Assembly (NCBI GenBank): GCA_021464525.1
Contig: JADRCO010000893.1
Location: forward strand, 1 to 24,901
Direction of reading: 5' to 3'
Length of the DNA stretch: 24,901 bases
From: Rhizophagus sp. LPA8_4_AMF
Taxonomy: Eukaryota; Glomeromycota; Glomeromycetes; Glomerales; Glomeraceae
In this document: positions 1-10,191 of the stretch, piece by piece
Layout: each line of letters begins with the position of its first letter
How positions within the stretch are numbered: the first letter of the stretch is position 1
The notes under the pieces: generated by a model
Told to the model about the DNA's origin: nothing
Databases searched by the model: none
What the model saw: the letters and a program-made list of their open reading frames with translations, nothing else
Program-made: the position numbers and the translations under genes

Positions 1-2
1 AC

Positions 3-40
3 TTAATTCTGGCCGAAAATTATAATTTTGGCCAGAGTTA
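3..40. repeat. Imperfect palindrome, possible transposon end
   Basis: TCTGGCC (9-15) and its complement GGCCAGA (30-36) flank an A/T core whose halves (AAAATT and AATTTT) also pair, so about 14 bp on each side are self-complementary with a single extra G. It lies at the very edge of the window, so whether it is the end of a larger element cannot be seen. Confidence 0.45.
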
Positions 41-3000
41 AAAAACACGTTATAACCAATTTAAATAATAAATGTATAAAAAAAATTTATTTAGATATTA
101 ATCGCACTAAAATTTTGAAAATCTGACTAAAAAAATTTTTTTTAAAGCTAAAAATTTTATTATACTTATAAAATCAAATTTTCCCGTTTTTCTCAAAATC
201 TATCTGAACAACAGGCTTTATAACCTAAGAGAAACTTGTTCTACTCATAAATTTACATATAATGATGATGTTTATATTATGATTATAATAATATCTCAGT
301 CAAAAATTTTGAAATTACAAAAAATTATTTTTTGTGTGGTGACGATCACCACTGGTGATATTTAGCAAAACCCAAATTATAATGCTATTGTGTTATTGAG
401 AGTAAATAAATATTATTTTCATAATTATTTCAAATGTACAATTTTTTTTTTCAAATCTAGCTTGAATGTTTGACCTTATTACACACAGTACTAGTAAATT
501 TACTGGACACAAATATGCATGATCGATGATTGATCGAAAAAATTCAGGATTGATCGCGCGTAATCGAATCGTGATTTTTTGTTGTAATAAAATATAGCAA
601 AATTTATTACTAGTTTTGTGGTGTATATTAATAAAATATGTAAATTTTATTAGTTAAAAAAAAAAAAAATTACGTGATCGAATACAAATTTTACGTTTAT
701 ATGAAATACAAAAATTCATCGCTCCGTACCCGGGTAAAATTTGTGGTTGCTTGAATAAATCCAGCATTGACTCGAGCCGATCAATGATTATCTGTTATAA
801 CTTATAATTGTCCATTAGATCTTACTATAGTAATTTATGAAATAATATTCTGTATACAGTGAAAATACATCAAAAATTATGTTAATAATAATGAATAGTA
901 CGTAAATTTCCCAAAAATTAAACGCACTTAAAATTTCAAGTATAGACGTACTGTATAGAAAAATCTGACGTTTGATTTATGTTAACAATTTCGCAAATAC
1001 GTAATCAACTTAGTAATTTTCATAAAAAAAAAAATTATATACCATTTAAAAAATTATTTTTCGTCAATTAAAAATTTCACGATAAATTAAATATTTTTAA
1101 AAAAGATATGGCGCCGAACTTGAAATTATTAGAAAAATTGAAGCCATAAAGAATTGTAATGTAGTTACATCCGTAGAGATTTTGAACACGTCTTACTTTA
1201 TACAAATTAATGCTAATATATCGCAAATGATTATGAAAGTTTGACGTACCCTTAGGCCCTTGTCATGGTTTTGAGAAAGCTTTTTCTTTCAAAATTTCTT
1301 TAATCTTTTACTAACTTGATTTTGAACAAAACCTCTAACATAGAGAAAGAAAATGGGATAAGTCACAAAAATCAAGTTTATATATACTACATTTTCTCTC
1401 ACAAATCCCAATAACTTTTTCAACTTTTGACATTTATTATATACACTAAAATTCGTATATGATACAACCTGATACTTTATGTGAAACTTTTAAAAATGTA
1501 TCTATTGATAGAAGTGTAGGACGAAGTTGACGCCCGTTGACGGAACAATCGTTTCTAAAATCCCAAAGTTATCAAGGTAAATAGATATTATAAATACAAG
1601 GAGGAATTTTAATACAAAGCTCAAGCATTTATTAAATGACAAAAAATTAAAAGTAAAAATGACAAAAAATTTTTTTACAACATAAAGACTTAAACGCACA
1701 AAATTTTATACTTAAACCCGACTATTTTGAGTTACAATCACCTAGTATATAACTAATATCATTATAATCTAATTCACGGTATTGTGAAATAACCTAAATA
1801 GTAATTTTGACGCAAATGAATATAATAAAATTCCATTATTTATTGTTAAAAGCGATATAAATAATAAAATAATAATAAATAACGATAAAAACTTTGTTAT
1901 TTCTTATTATAAAGAAAATTTTTTAATAAATTTTTTTTTCAAATTTTACGAAGTTTTTCATATATCAATAACAAAGTACTTTTTCCATAATTTATTTATT
2001 TATTTACGTATAACGACAGAATTTTTTCTCGAAAAAAAAATCACAAAAATTATTATAAATCACGAGTATTTTTTGTATAACTTGATCGTGGGGACACCCT
2101 GTCACAATATAAATAGTACTTTAAACGCGGTAGTACAGGTGACGATTAATGCAGTGACAAATAGAGATCAGGCTAGTGAAAAAAAACCAAGTCCCTCAGA
2201 AACATAATAAAAAGCGTAAATATGAAATCACGTGACCATGTGACAAAAACATCACGCGGTAGTATTTTCCTTGATCGTGTGACTTTTGACCTGATTGTTT
2301 CCCAGAATGGTAACTCCTTCTTAAAATGAAAACATGAAAAATTACGTTGTTTCAAATCCTCCCTTTTTATTTGTACCTTTTACTTGTACCTATTTAAAAA
2401 CGGAATGGAAATTTCCTTGAATGTCGAAAATATTTGCCTATTTATGCCATAAGCCTTTTTTTAGAACCAGTAGATTAGAAATTTGTAAAACTGAACAAAT
2501 TTCTAAGATTAGACATCTAAGAAATTTAACCATTTTCAAAAAAAAATATCATATGTTTCTAATGCAACTGATTATGAAATTATATATTCAATTTATTCAA
2601 TTCAATTTTAGGTTAAAATATTTATATTTATATTTTTATAAAATTTGAAAAACAACTTTTGGAAAATAATTAGAAATTATTATTTTAAATATTAACATGC
2701 GTCACACATTAAATACTGCATTGTCTACATTTTATGGTATACAAACATAGATTTAGCAGATTTTGGTACCTTTTTTAAAACAAAGAAAAGATAAATAAAA
2801 AAAAAAAATATTTTTAATAAAAAAAAAATAAAATTTTATTTTATTTTCCAACCATTTAAACCGTAAACTAAGAACAATTGGTTCTTAAATATACATATAT
2901 ATCTTAATTATATATATTGAATAATGTCATATATCTCATATGTACGCAAGATATTGATTTCCTTGTTAAAAAAAAAAAAAGATTATAAATAAATTATGCA

Positions 3001-3537
3001 ATTATGTTTATATATTGTTACTTTTATTGTTAATAAATTTATCCATTTAAAAAATCCTCCTTGTATTTATCCATTCTTATTGAATCCATTTATGTTATTA
3101 GAATTAGAACTTTCGAAAAAATACAAATAATTCTGTTAGAACATATTTTATTAATTAATTATTACTATTTACAGTATAACAATTAAAAAAACAAAGAAAA
3201 AAAGTAGGCAGGTCGCACAAAATAATCGAACTTTAAATGTTTAACCGATAAATGCAACGTAACACAAAGTTTTATCAAATTAATTTCTATAATACATAAA
3301 ACCTTTGAACTGTTACGTCCCTGATTTGTCATACCTTAAACAAAATAACATTCTTGCAGAGATCTTGTTTATAATTATACAAGATAAACATTGTCATTTA
3401 ATTTTTTGTAAATACAGTATAAACACATTGTAAATAAAAAAAAAAAATAAAGAAATTATTACGGAGTTAGTTACAAAAGTTTCGTAAAATTTTTTAGGGT
3501 CAAATATTGTTTGTAAATAAATCTTATGTTCAAAATT

Positions 3538-3546
3538 TATATAAAT
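3538..3546 (+). promoter_or_regulatory. Possible TATA box upstream of the gene at 3802
   Basis: TATATAAAT lies 256 bp before the ATG at 3802, followed by one of the few less AT-rich stretches (GGGACCTTTGGG at 3547-3558). In DNA this AT-rich a TATA-like word is weak evidence, so this is only a candidate. Confidence 0.25.
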
Positions 3547-3801
3547 GGGACCTTTGGGAATAAAAAATTTTTTTTTAAAATTACAAAAAAGCCCTCTTGT
3601 ATTATATTTTTAGACGTTTGATACGTCTTTTTTTATTTTATTTGTTGGGTAACCAAAATATTAAAAATCCATCCAAAAAAAAAAAAAAAAAATATCCCAA
3701 AAAAAAATCCAAAATCCTTGCATATATACATATATACATTTCTTCCAATACATACCTTCCATTAATATTGTATATCAATTTATCTCTCTTTTTTTTTCAC
3801 G

Positions 3802-5151
3802 ATGAATAAATTCATTTTAATTTCATTGTTCGTATTTTTATTTATTGGAATCGTTTATTCCGATTTTAATATCGTAGGAAAAAATTATGATTTTAAACCA
3901 ACAACCGAACTTCGTAGTCTTTACAGTCAACAAAATGGAAATGATCCATCTAAAGGATATCATAAAGCGGAAGTTTATTTTAAGACAAAAGTACCATCAT
4001 TAAACCCTGATCAAAGTGGTGTAACTAGTATTGATTGTAGTGATGGTAATAAAATTACTCTTGGTTTAAATGATAAAAATGCGATCGAAAAAGTTAATGA
4101 TTGGCCTGATAAAGTTATGTTATTAATCTCTCATAAATGGAAATGCTTTGGTAAAAAGACGACTCAATATTTTATGATTAAAAATAGATCTATTGATACC
4201 TCCAATAATAAAGTCACTTTTATTACGGAAAGTTGTAAAGTTTCTGATTGGTCAAAAGATTTTATAATTGATCTTTCATGGGTAAATGGATTGAGTAACA
4301 AAAATCGTCGTAATTTAAATAGAAAAGCCTTGATTCCAATTAAACCAATTGATATATCCAACACATTAAGTTTAAATGTCTTATTTAATGAAACAACAGG
4401 AAAATCTTCTTCACCAAATTTTCCTCTTTTACAAGATGATAATATCGCATTACTTTGCGAAAATTGTTTTTTAAAAGGTGATGCTACACTTTCGATGAAA
4501 ATTGCTGGTAGTTTTGATTTTAGATTAGATTTAACTGAAGCTACAATTGCTCTTAATGGAAGCGCTTTAATGAATATTGATCTCTCTCTTAATGGTACTG
4601 CTGGAGCTGGTACTTCATTTGATAAAACTCTTCTTTCTATACCTTTACCTGGAAACTTTAATATTCCAAATATATTTTCTCTTGGTCCTTCAGTAGATCT
4701 TGTCGCTTCAACTAAAATATCTACCAATGTAACTGGTTCATTAAGTTTTGGAGGTGATATAAGTTTACCAAATTTTAATGCCAATTTTACATTTATTGAC
4801 ATAAAAAATCCAAAATTTTCACAATCTGGTTTTAAACCTAAAACTAAATTACATAATCCAAAATTTGGACTTGATTCTGCTTCATCTGATATTGCTGGTT
4901 CACTCAAACCACAATTAGCTCTTGGTGTTAATATATTAAATGGAATTTTTGAACAAAAACTTGGTTTTCAAATAGTTGGAACTTTAAATAATAATATTTC
5001 TGTTGGTGGTAAAGGTAAAAATTCATGTTCAAGAAAAACTCAACCACGTCTTAAAATTGATCTTAATGGTAATTTAGGATTTTTTGTTAATGATGATAAT
5101 TTTCCTGTAGTAAATTTTCCTCCTTTAAATTTATTAAATAAATGTTTATAA
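3802..5151 (+). CDS. Secreted DUF7029/DUF7223-like protein, paralogue A
   Basis: Intronless 449-aa protein. Residues 1-20 form a signal peptide (MNKF, then a hydrophobic run ending VYS) with likely cleavage before DFN. The first half (about 30-150) has the pattern I know from fungal DUF7029: a VTSIDCS strand, then W-P-x-K/R-V-M-L-L-I-S-H, then a conserved KCFG. The second half (about 190-345) starts with a LLCENCF pair and a long beta-rich stretch with an LGPSVDLV motif, as in DUF7223. Cysteines are at 79, 115, 145, 219, 222, 409 and 448; all seven recur in the paralogue at 10192. A dibasic RR at 169-170 between the halves could be a Kex2 site. Several N-x-S/T sequons suggest glycosylation. 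No GPI signal or membrane anchor is visible at the C-terminus (ends NKCL). Family assignment is from memory; function is unknown, and a cell-wall or extracellular role is inference. The ATG is chosen because it opens the signal peptide directly. Confidence 0.93.
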   Translation: MNKFILISLFVFLFIGIVYSDFNIVGKNYDFKPTTELRSLYSQQNGNDPSKGYHKAEVYFKTKVPSLNPDQSGVTSIDCSDGNKITLGLNDKNAIEKVNDWPDKVMLLISHKWKCFGKKTTQYFMIKNRSIDTSNNKVTFITESCKVSDWSKDFIIDLSWVNGLSNKNRRNLNRKALIPIKPIDISNTLSLNVLFNETTGKSSSPNFPLLQDDNIALLCENCFLKGDATLSMKIAGSFDFRLDLTEATIALNGSALMNIDLSLNGTAGAGTSFDKTLLSIPLPGNFNIPNIFSLGPSVDLVASTKISTNVTGSLSFGGDISLPNFNANFTFIDIKNPKFSQSGFKPKTKLHNPKFGLDSASSDIAGSLKPQLALGVNILNGIFEQKLGFQIVGTLNNNISVGGKGKNSCSRKTQPRLKIDLNGNLGFFVNDDNFPVVNFPPLNLLNKCL

Positions 5152-5157
5152 AGAAAA

Positions 5158-5310
5158 GGTATATAAATAATTAGTGTGAAAAAAAAAATATAATGGTATA
5201 TAATTAGTGTAGAAAATAAAAAAAATTATTAAAAAGGTATATAATTAGTGTAGAAATGGTATATATAAATATAGTTATTATGAAAAAAAAAAATATACAG
5301 GTATATATTA
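5158..5310 (+). repeat. Imperfect tandem repeat in the 3' region of paralogue A
   Basis: Units begin with GGTATATA at about 5158, 5195, 5236, 5258 and 5299. The best copies share GGTATATAATTAGTGTAG followed by an A-rich spacer. The array starts 7 bp after the stop codon and probably lies in the 3' untranslated region. The paralogue at 10192 has no similar array. Confidence 0.6.
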
Positions 5311-6006
5311 TGTTTATTTATTTAAATATTTATGAAAAGAATTTTTTTTTTTTTTTTTGTAATAATAAAAATTTTCAAATGTTTTGATAACATTTTTTTA
5401 TTGTCCAATTTGATTTTTTGGAATGTCATTTGAAATGAAATCGGTCGTGCGAAAAAATTCTTTTAACAAGTGTATGTGTTCTTTTACTTCCTTACCCGAA
5501 GGCAAGATCAATATATTGATTCACCATTTGAAGTTTGGACTATACCAGCCAACAATACCTAAAGATATATTCTTTAGACGCATTTAATTCATCGACATTT
5601 ACTTCGCTCGACAATTGATAATCGTTTCGTTCCGCAGACGAAACGTTTCGCAATCAAACGTTTCACCGAGAGGATCCAAGTTACTCACCAACATTTACAA
5701 TATTTTTTCATATATCATAATAAATATAATAAATTAAATTTTTAAAAAATAAATAATTATATTTTAACGTATTTTAACGTATTTTTATATATACATATCT
5801 TCATTTTGCAATTTATTAACTTTGTATCAAAATACGGTACATAAAATACAGAAGCAAAAACATAAAATCCGGAATTTACATATAAAACATATCTGATATT
5901 ATTATTTTTTATTATATATAATTAAACATTTACAGTCAATTCGCCTTGTAACGAATTTTTTACTCATGAAAATCGACCTTTCATTATAAGAAAATAATGG
6001 GAAAAT

Positions 6007-6404
6007 AGGGATTGGACCCGGGTTGGACTATACCCGGGTTACCCGCAGGTGGGCGGGTATCCCGTCAGGTCAACCTGGCAGATTACTCGTCAGGTCACCT
6101 GTTTAGTCACCTGTTGTTGATTATTGATCAATAATATATTGTAAAGCTTGGAGTTAATAATATTTGAAATATAAAAAATTTGTCTTTTTTGATCATAATA
6201 AAGCTATTATATAACAAAAGAAATTAATATATAATTATAAATGTTTTACAAGTTTTAAAAATAAAGTAATTTTTATATGAATTACGGGTGGGTAGCGGGT
6301 GGGTTGACGGGTTGGGTTGACCTGACTTTCACCCGGATGACCTGCGGGTCCATCTGCCAGGTGACCCGGGTAGAGATTTTTTTAGACGGGTTCAACCTCT
6401 ATCA
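6007..6404. mobile_element. hAT-like non-autonomous element with GC-rich subterminal repeats
   Basis: The left end (TAGGGATTGGACCCG, from 6006) and the reverse complement of the right end (TAGAGGTTGAACCCG) match at 12 of 15 bases. Inside both ends are GC-rich stretches (6010-6110 and 6285-6370) full of ACCCGGGT, CAGGTCA and GGGTTG words in opposite orientation, around an AT-rich core, so the two ends could pair. The 8-mer GGGAAAAT occurs at 5999-6006 and again at 6405-6412, which would suit the 8-bp target duplication of hAT elements, although the right copy starts 3 bp outside the best terminal match. No transposase is encoded. Confidence 0.55.
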
Positions 6405-6437
6405 GGGAAAATCTGATATCAATTGGTAAATTTGGTA

Positions 6438-6592
6438 CAGTCAACTCTCGGTTTTCACCTCAATTCGTTATAAGGTTATAGCGAAGAATTTTAAGGAATT
6501 TAATTGGGTTTCTTCGTTATAATATCGTATTTGATTGGTTAAATGTCACGTGATTCGTTATATCGCGAGTTCGTTACATCGAGAGTTGACTG
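6438..6592. mobile_element. pogo/Tigger-like MITE, 155 bp, TA-flanked
   Basis: A perfect 13-bp terminal inverted repeat, CAGTCAACTCTCG at 6438-6450 and CGAGAGTTGACTG at 6580-6592, is flanked by TA at 6436-6437 and 6593-6594. TA target duplication and CAG-starting ends are the hallmark of Tc1/mariner-superfamily pogo-like elements. Inner repeats of TTCGTTATA in both orientations extend the pairing. It is too short to encode a transposase. Confidence 0.75.
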
Positions 6593-7223
6593 TATATTGT
6601 ATTATACACAACGTGCGTCACATAAAATACCCTTCGTTATACGAATTCTAGATATTACTTAGTAATTCGATAAAATGAGATTTTTTTTATATGTTAAAAT
6701 CGGTACTACATCAAAAATTTGTTTTACTGTAAAATTTGGTATAACTCGAGTTCGTTATAAAGCGAGCCAATTATATACCCTGTCGCATTAATTGTACCTA
6801 TAAACTTTTAATAATAAACTTTTTTGTGAAATTGAAATTATTGTAGATATATAAAATTACATTAGGCTAATCGACGCTCCCGAGTATAATTGAATAATTT
6901 CATGTTGAGCGGAACCTTTTTCCTTTCGTGAAAAAAACTCTAACTCCCTATTAAATTACTTTATATTAATATTTAAATTGTCGGTAAAACGTTTGTCGGC
7001 GAAATGATTGCAGTGCATCGATTGTCAGTGAAGTGAAATGAATTTAATGCTACCTTGTCACACATAAATCAGAGACAGGCCCCTGAATATCACTTACATC
7101 TTCATGGGTATGGGCACACCAGATAAATTTTCAGCTAATCAAAAACCCCGTGTTTCATAATAATATTTATGTGCTAGTGTCACCGCTGATCTAATATCTC
7201 CTGATTTTTCTAAAAAGAAAGAA

Positions 7224-7257
7224 TCTACGTATTATTTCTACGTATTATTCTACGTAT
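7224..7257. repeat. Short tandem repeat, about 2.7 copies of a 13-bp unit
   Basis: TCTACGTATTATT, then TCTACGTATTAT, then TCTACGTAT in direct succession. No gene is nearby. Confidence 0.7.
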
Positions 7258-10048
7258 CCGCTGATTAGTACTAAAAGATTCGCAAAATCGAATTTATGTA
7301 ATTAAATAAATTAACTTTTTCAATATAAATCTTACTAAATTTATCTTCGCGATCAAAACAAACATAGTTCTAATAATATATCAATGGAATTTGTTCCGAA
7401 TTTCCGAATTTCCGATCCGATCATGTATTAAGAAAATTTTTTTTTTTTAAAAAAAAAAATCAAAATATCACGTTTATAAACATGTGAGAAAATTATAAGG
7501 AAATTCGTGTTAAAATTTACTATTTATTAAAAAAAAAAATAATAATATTTAACGTAATATTTAACGTAATTTCTTTCGAAAAATTTTATTCGTACGATTT
7601 TTTTTTTTTTTAAAAAAAAAGGTTTGGTTGTTTCAACTATTGTTATTAAGGAAAATTAAAATTTTTAAAAAATATACAATATTATAAGAAATTCATGATC
7701 AAAAAAGAATTAGATTTCAAATAAATTCATAATGATGAAATTTTCATTATACTTAAAAACATCAAATAAGTGTATGATCGAAAATAGAAATTGATTATCA
7801 AATTATCATGCAAGAAATTCGAAAATATTGTTTGTACGATAGTTTTGATAGTTTTGTAAATTATTTTTAAAATTCGTGACCAAAAAAAAAAAAAAAAAAT
7901 GTTGACGTAAAAAAAAAATCGTACGATGATCTTAAAACTTTGTTATGCCAAGTATACAAAAAAAAATATTATGTCCTAAAAAAATTATTGAAATCATCAT
8001 AAAATCCAATTTTCATAATTATATATACAAATTTTGTGTTATTCCAACTAAATTCGTTATTATTAAAAAAATTTTTTTTTTTGGAATTTCAATTGTTAAA
8101 TCGTTAATAATCTTTAAGTTAAATGAGTTAAATACTGTATCATAACCGATTAAAATGATTAAAAGAGGTTATCTGTTAAATAATTTACGCAGTCACTATA
8201 AATACTAACGTTTTTAAGTCTCTATGTTTTTTTTATCCATAAATTTCCAATTTCCATGTATCCACATGTATCCATGTAGTAATAATATAATTGCTTGTTA
8301 ATCTGTCAAAGTTAATTTATTAGTCGCATAATTACTATAAAAATCTAAATTTGGATTGTTTATGATTAACCAGGGAATTGGATGATCGGTTATTTACACA
8401 ACAATTATTAACCTGAAACTCTTTAACAGATATATCGATCAAAAAAAAAAAATAAATTGGGGATCATGTATATAAGAGTATATCTGTATTAGGAGTATAT
8501 AGAAAATATAGAAAAACAAAGAAAATATAGAAAATAAAGTAGGAAAAAAAAAAAAATTTAATTGTAGCTAACAAAAAAATTTGCAAACATCATTGTAAAA
8601 TGATGATCAGAATTTTCGATTATTACCGTATATTACGTTATATGAAGTTCGTTAATATTTTAAATTCGTGATTAATTAAACTAAATTGATTTTTCTAAGC
8701 TATTCTAAAATTATTTTTTTAAAAAGAAAAAAAATATATTTTATTTATATTTAATAGAAACAATACTTTTAACTCATGACTAATATTAAAAAGAAAAAAC
8801 ACAATTTTTTTTATACTCGAGTTTGTGAACATATGAAAAAATTTGTACAATGGTTAATTCAATAGTAAATTCATCTGAACTATTAATTACAAATTGCCTT
8901 GTGCTGATCTTTTAAAATAACGTGCATTTGCATAACCAATTGCTTTAATTCCAATGATGCATATTGTTTAAATTTTCGTCATAATGTAAAAAAAGGTTCA
9001 AAAATAGAAATCGAATTTCGACTTGTAAATTAAATAATAAAAGATTCGAATAAAATTAGAAGTTCATTCAAATATATCAAAATATGCAAAGAAATTTCTT
9101 TTCGTCATTCGTAAAAATTCTTATCCGATAAAGTTAAGAATTCACTTAAAAAATGTTAAGAAATTTCTTTATGATTTTAATTACCTATTCTCAATCTTGA
9201 GGTTGGAATCGTACCAGGAATAAAAAACTTGAGGTTATTCGTCATAAAATGAAGAAAATATTCGTTATATTTGTTATTAGAATTCCAATTTTCAAAATAA
9301 TTAACTACTTATTAATTTGCTGCCACTTTTTTTTTCAAACCTTTGTTTTTTTTCGAGTCTGTTTTCCTTTGTTGGGTAATTAAAATTTCCTGATCGCTTA
9401 AAATTGTAAATCCGTAAATTTAGTAAATCACATGTATTTTAAACCACGCGGGATATACCTTGGAATTAGGAAAGATCATTCTACATAAATGTATTACAGA
9501 ATTTATTATATAAATTTTTATTATTTTGAATTTAAGAAAAAAAGTACGTATATTTAAATTTTGTAATGTAATAATTAAATAAATAATCGTTATTAATGTA
9601 TATAAAATTATATTAAATAAAAAAATATATATATGTAAATTATTTTCGTTACTAATAATTATTAATTATACCTTTTTTTTTAACTTTTCGATTGATTTTA
9701 CAAAAGAAATACCTTATGGATACGTTAATCATGATAATGGTTATTCGAAATATATCACCTTGATTGTCAAACTATGACGTGGAACAATAACTAAGTTGAA
9801 ATATGTTTGTTATTGTAATAATGAAATACGTGTTACCTGCAAAAAAAAATTTGATGATTATCAAAAGAAGTTTCTGAATACTCCAATGAATATGTGCATT
9901 CATGTAACCTTAAAAAATAAACTAATACTTTAATTAATAAAAATTTTATATATAAGTCCCTGTCGTTGTTGAAAAAAAAAAATTTCTTCATCCGATAAAA
10001 TCGATATTACTCAAATAATTCTTTTTAAACATTCCTTTTTTTTGACGT

Positions 10049-10055
10049 TATAAAA
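10049..10055 (+). promoter_or_regulatory. Possible TATA box upstream of paralogue B
   Basis: TATAAAA, followed by a local ACGCG, lies 137 bp before the ATG at 10192. Spacing is plausible for a transcript with a leader of about 100 nt. Confidence 0.35.
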
Positions 10056-10070
10056 AAACGCGTCTAAATA

Positions 10071-10169
10071 TATTCCAATATTATTATATTCGAATTAATA
10101 CCTATTACATATAATAACAAACAATCCGTAATTATTTTTCTCTCTACCAACTTAATATTGGAATATTCC
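10071..10169. promoter_or_regulatory. Inverted repeat in the paralogue B promoter with a heat-shock-element-like core
   Basis: TATTCCAATATTA at 10071-10083 is the exact reverse complement of 10153-10165. The second arm overlaps the palindrome GGAATATTCC (10160-10169), whose nGAAnnTTCn arrangement resembles a minimal heat-shock element. Paralogue A has no equivalent, so the two genes may be regulated differently. Only the repeat itself is seen; the factor is inference. Confidence 0.35.
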
Positions 10170-10191
10170 TTTTGAAATTAAAAAAAAAAAA

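Larger units (their letters stand above)
1..3801. other. AT-rich intergenic region without a recognisable gene
   Basis: No reading frame here has coding character; the few open frames of 60-75 codons are made of F/I/L/K/Y-rich low complexity and are chance products of the AT content. Small structures seen are an imperfect palindrome at 3-40 (TCTGGCC at 9-15 pairing with GGCCAGA at 30-36), a 7-bp stem with 3-nt loop at 36-42 and 46-52 of the 301 line (positions 336-352), and a short region at 2081-2285 where CTTGATCGTG and ACGCGGTAGTA each occur twice. Many A/T homopolymers interrupt the stretch. Promoter elements for the gene at 3802 probably lie in the last few hundred bases. Confidence 0.6.
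5578..7052. mobile_element. Possible older element bounded by diverged inverted arms
   Basis: The arm at about 5578-5670 (GCATTTAATTCAT ... GACAATTGAT ... AAACGTTTCACCGA) resembles the reverse complement of about 6981-7052 (GCATTAAATTCAT ... GACAATCGAT ... AAACGTTTTACCGA). Both arms carry repeated AAACGTTT words. No transposase frame lies between them, and two younger elements sit inside. The pairing is diverged and no target duplication was found, so this is a low-confidence call. Confidence 0.35.
5311..10191. other. Transposon-relic-rich intergenic region between the two paralogues
   Basis: No gene is convincing here. 5400-7100 contains nested inverted-repeat elements described separately. 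7224-7257 has three tandem copies of TCTACGTATTATT-like units. 7430-8160 and 8440-8580 are homopolymer-rich. 8580-10040 shows nothing beyond ordinary AT-rich sequence. The 66-codon open frame at 7945 is low complexity and is not called. Confidence 0.55.

Noticed and set aside
1502..2648. Three open frames of 60-75 codons (1502-1699 -, 2173-2355 -, 2421-2648 +)
   Set aside because: F/L/I/K-rich chance frames with no domain, conserved motif or supporting splice structure.
3597..3809. 70-codon frame overlapping the start of paralogue A
   Set aside because: Low-complexity K/I/Y/L content, including a lysine run from an A homopolymer; it lies in the leader of paralogue A.
4164..4907. 247-codon open frame on the minus strand
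   Set aside because: It is antisense to paralogue A, has no start context or recognisable domain, and is explained by the codon use of the sense gene.
7945..8145. 66-codon + strand frame
   Set aside because: Composed almost entirely of I/K/F/N from AT-rich DNA; no coding character.
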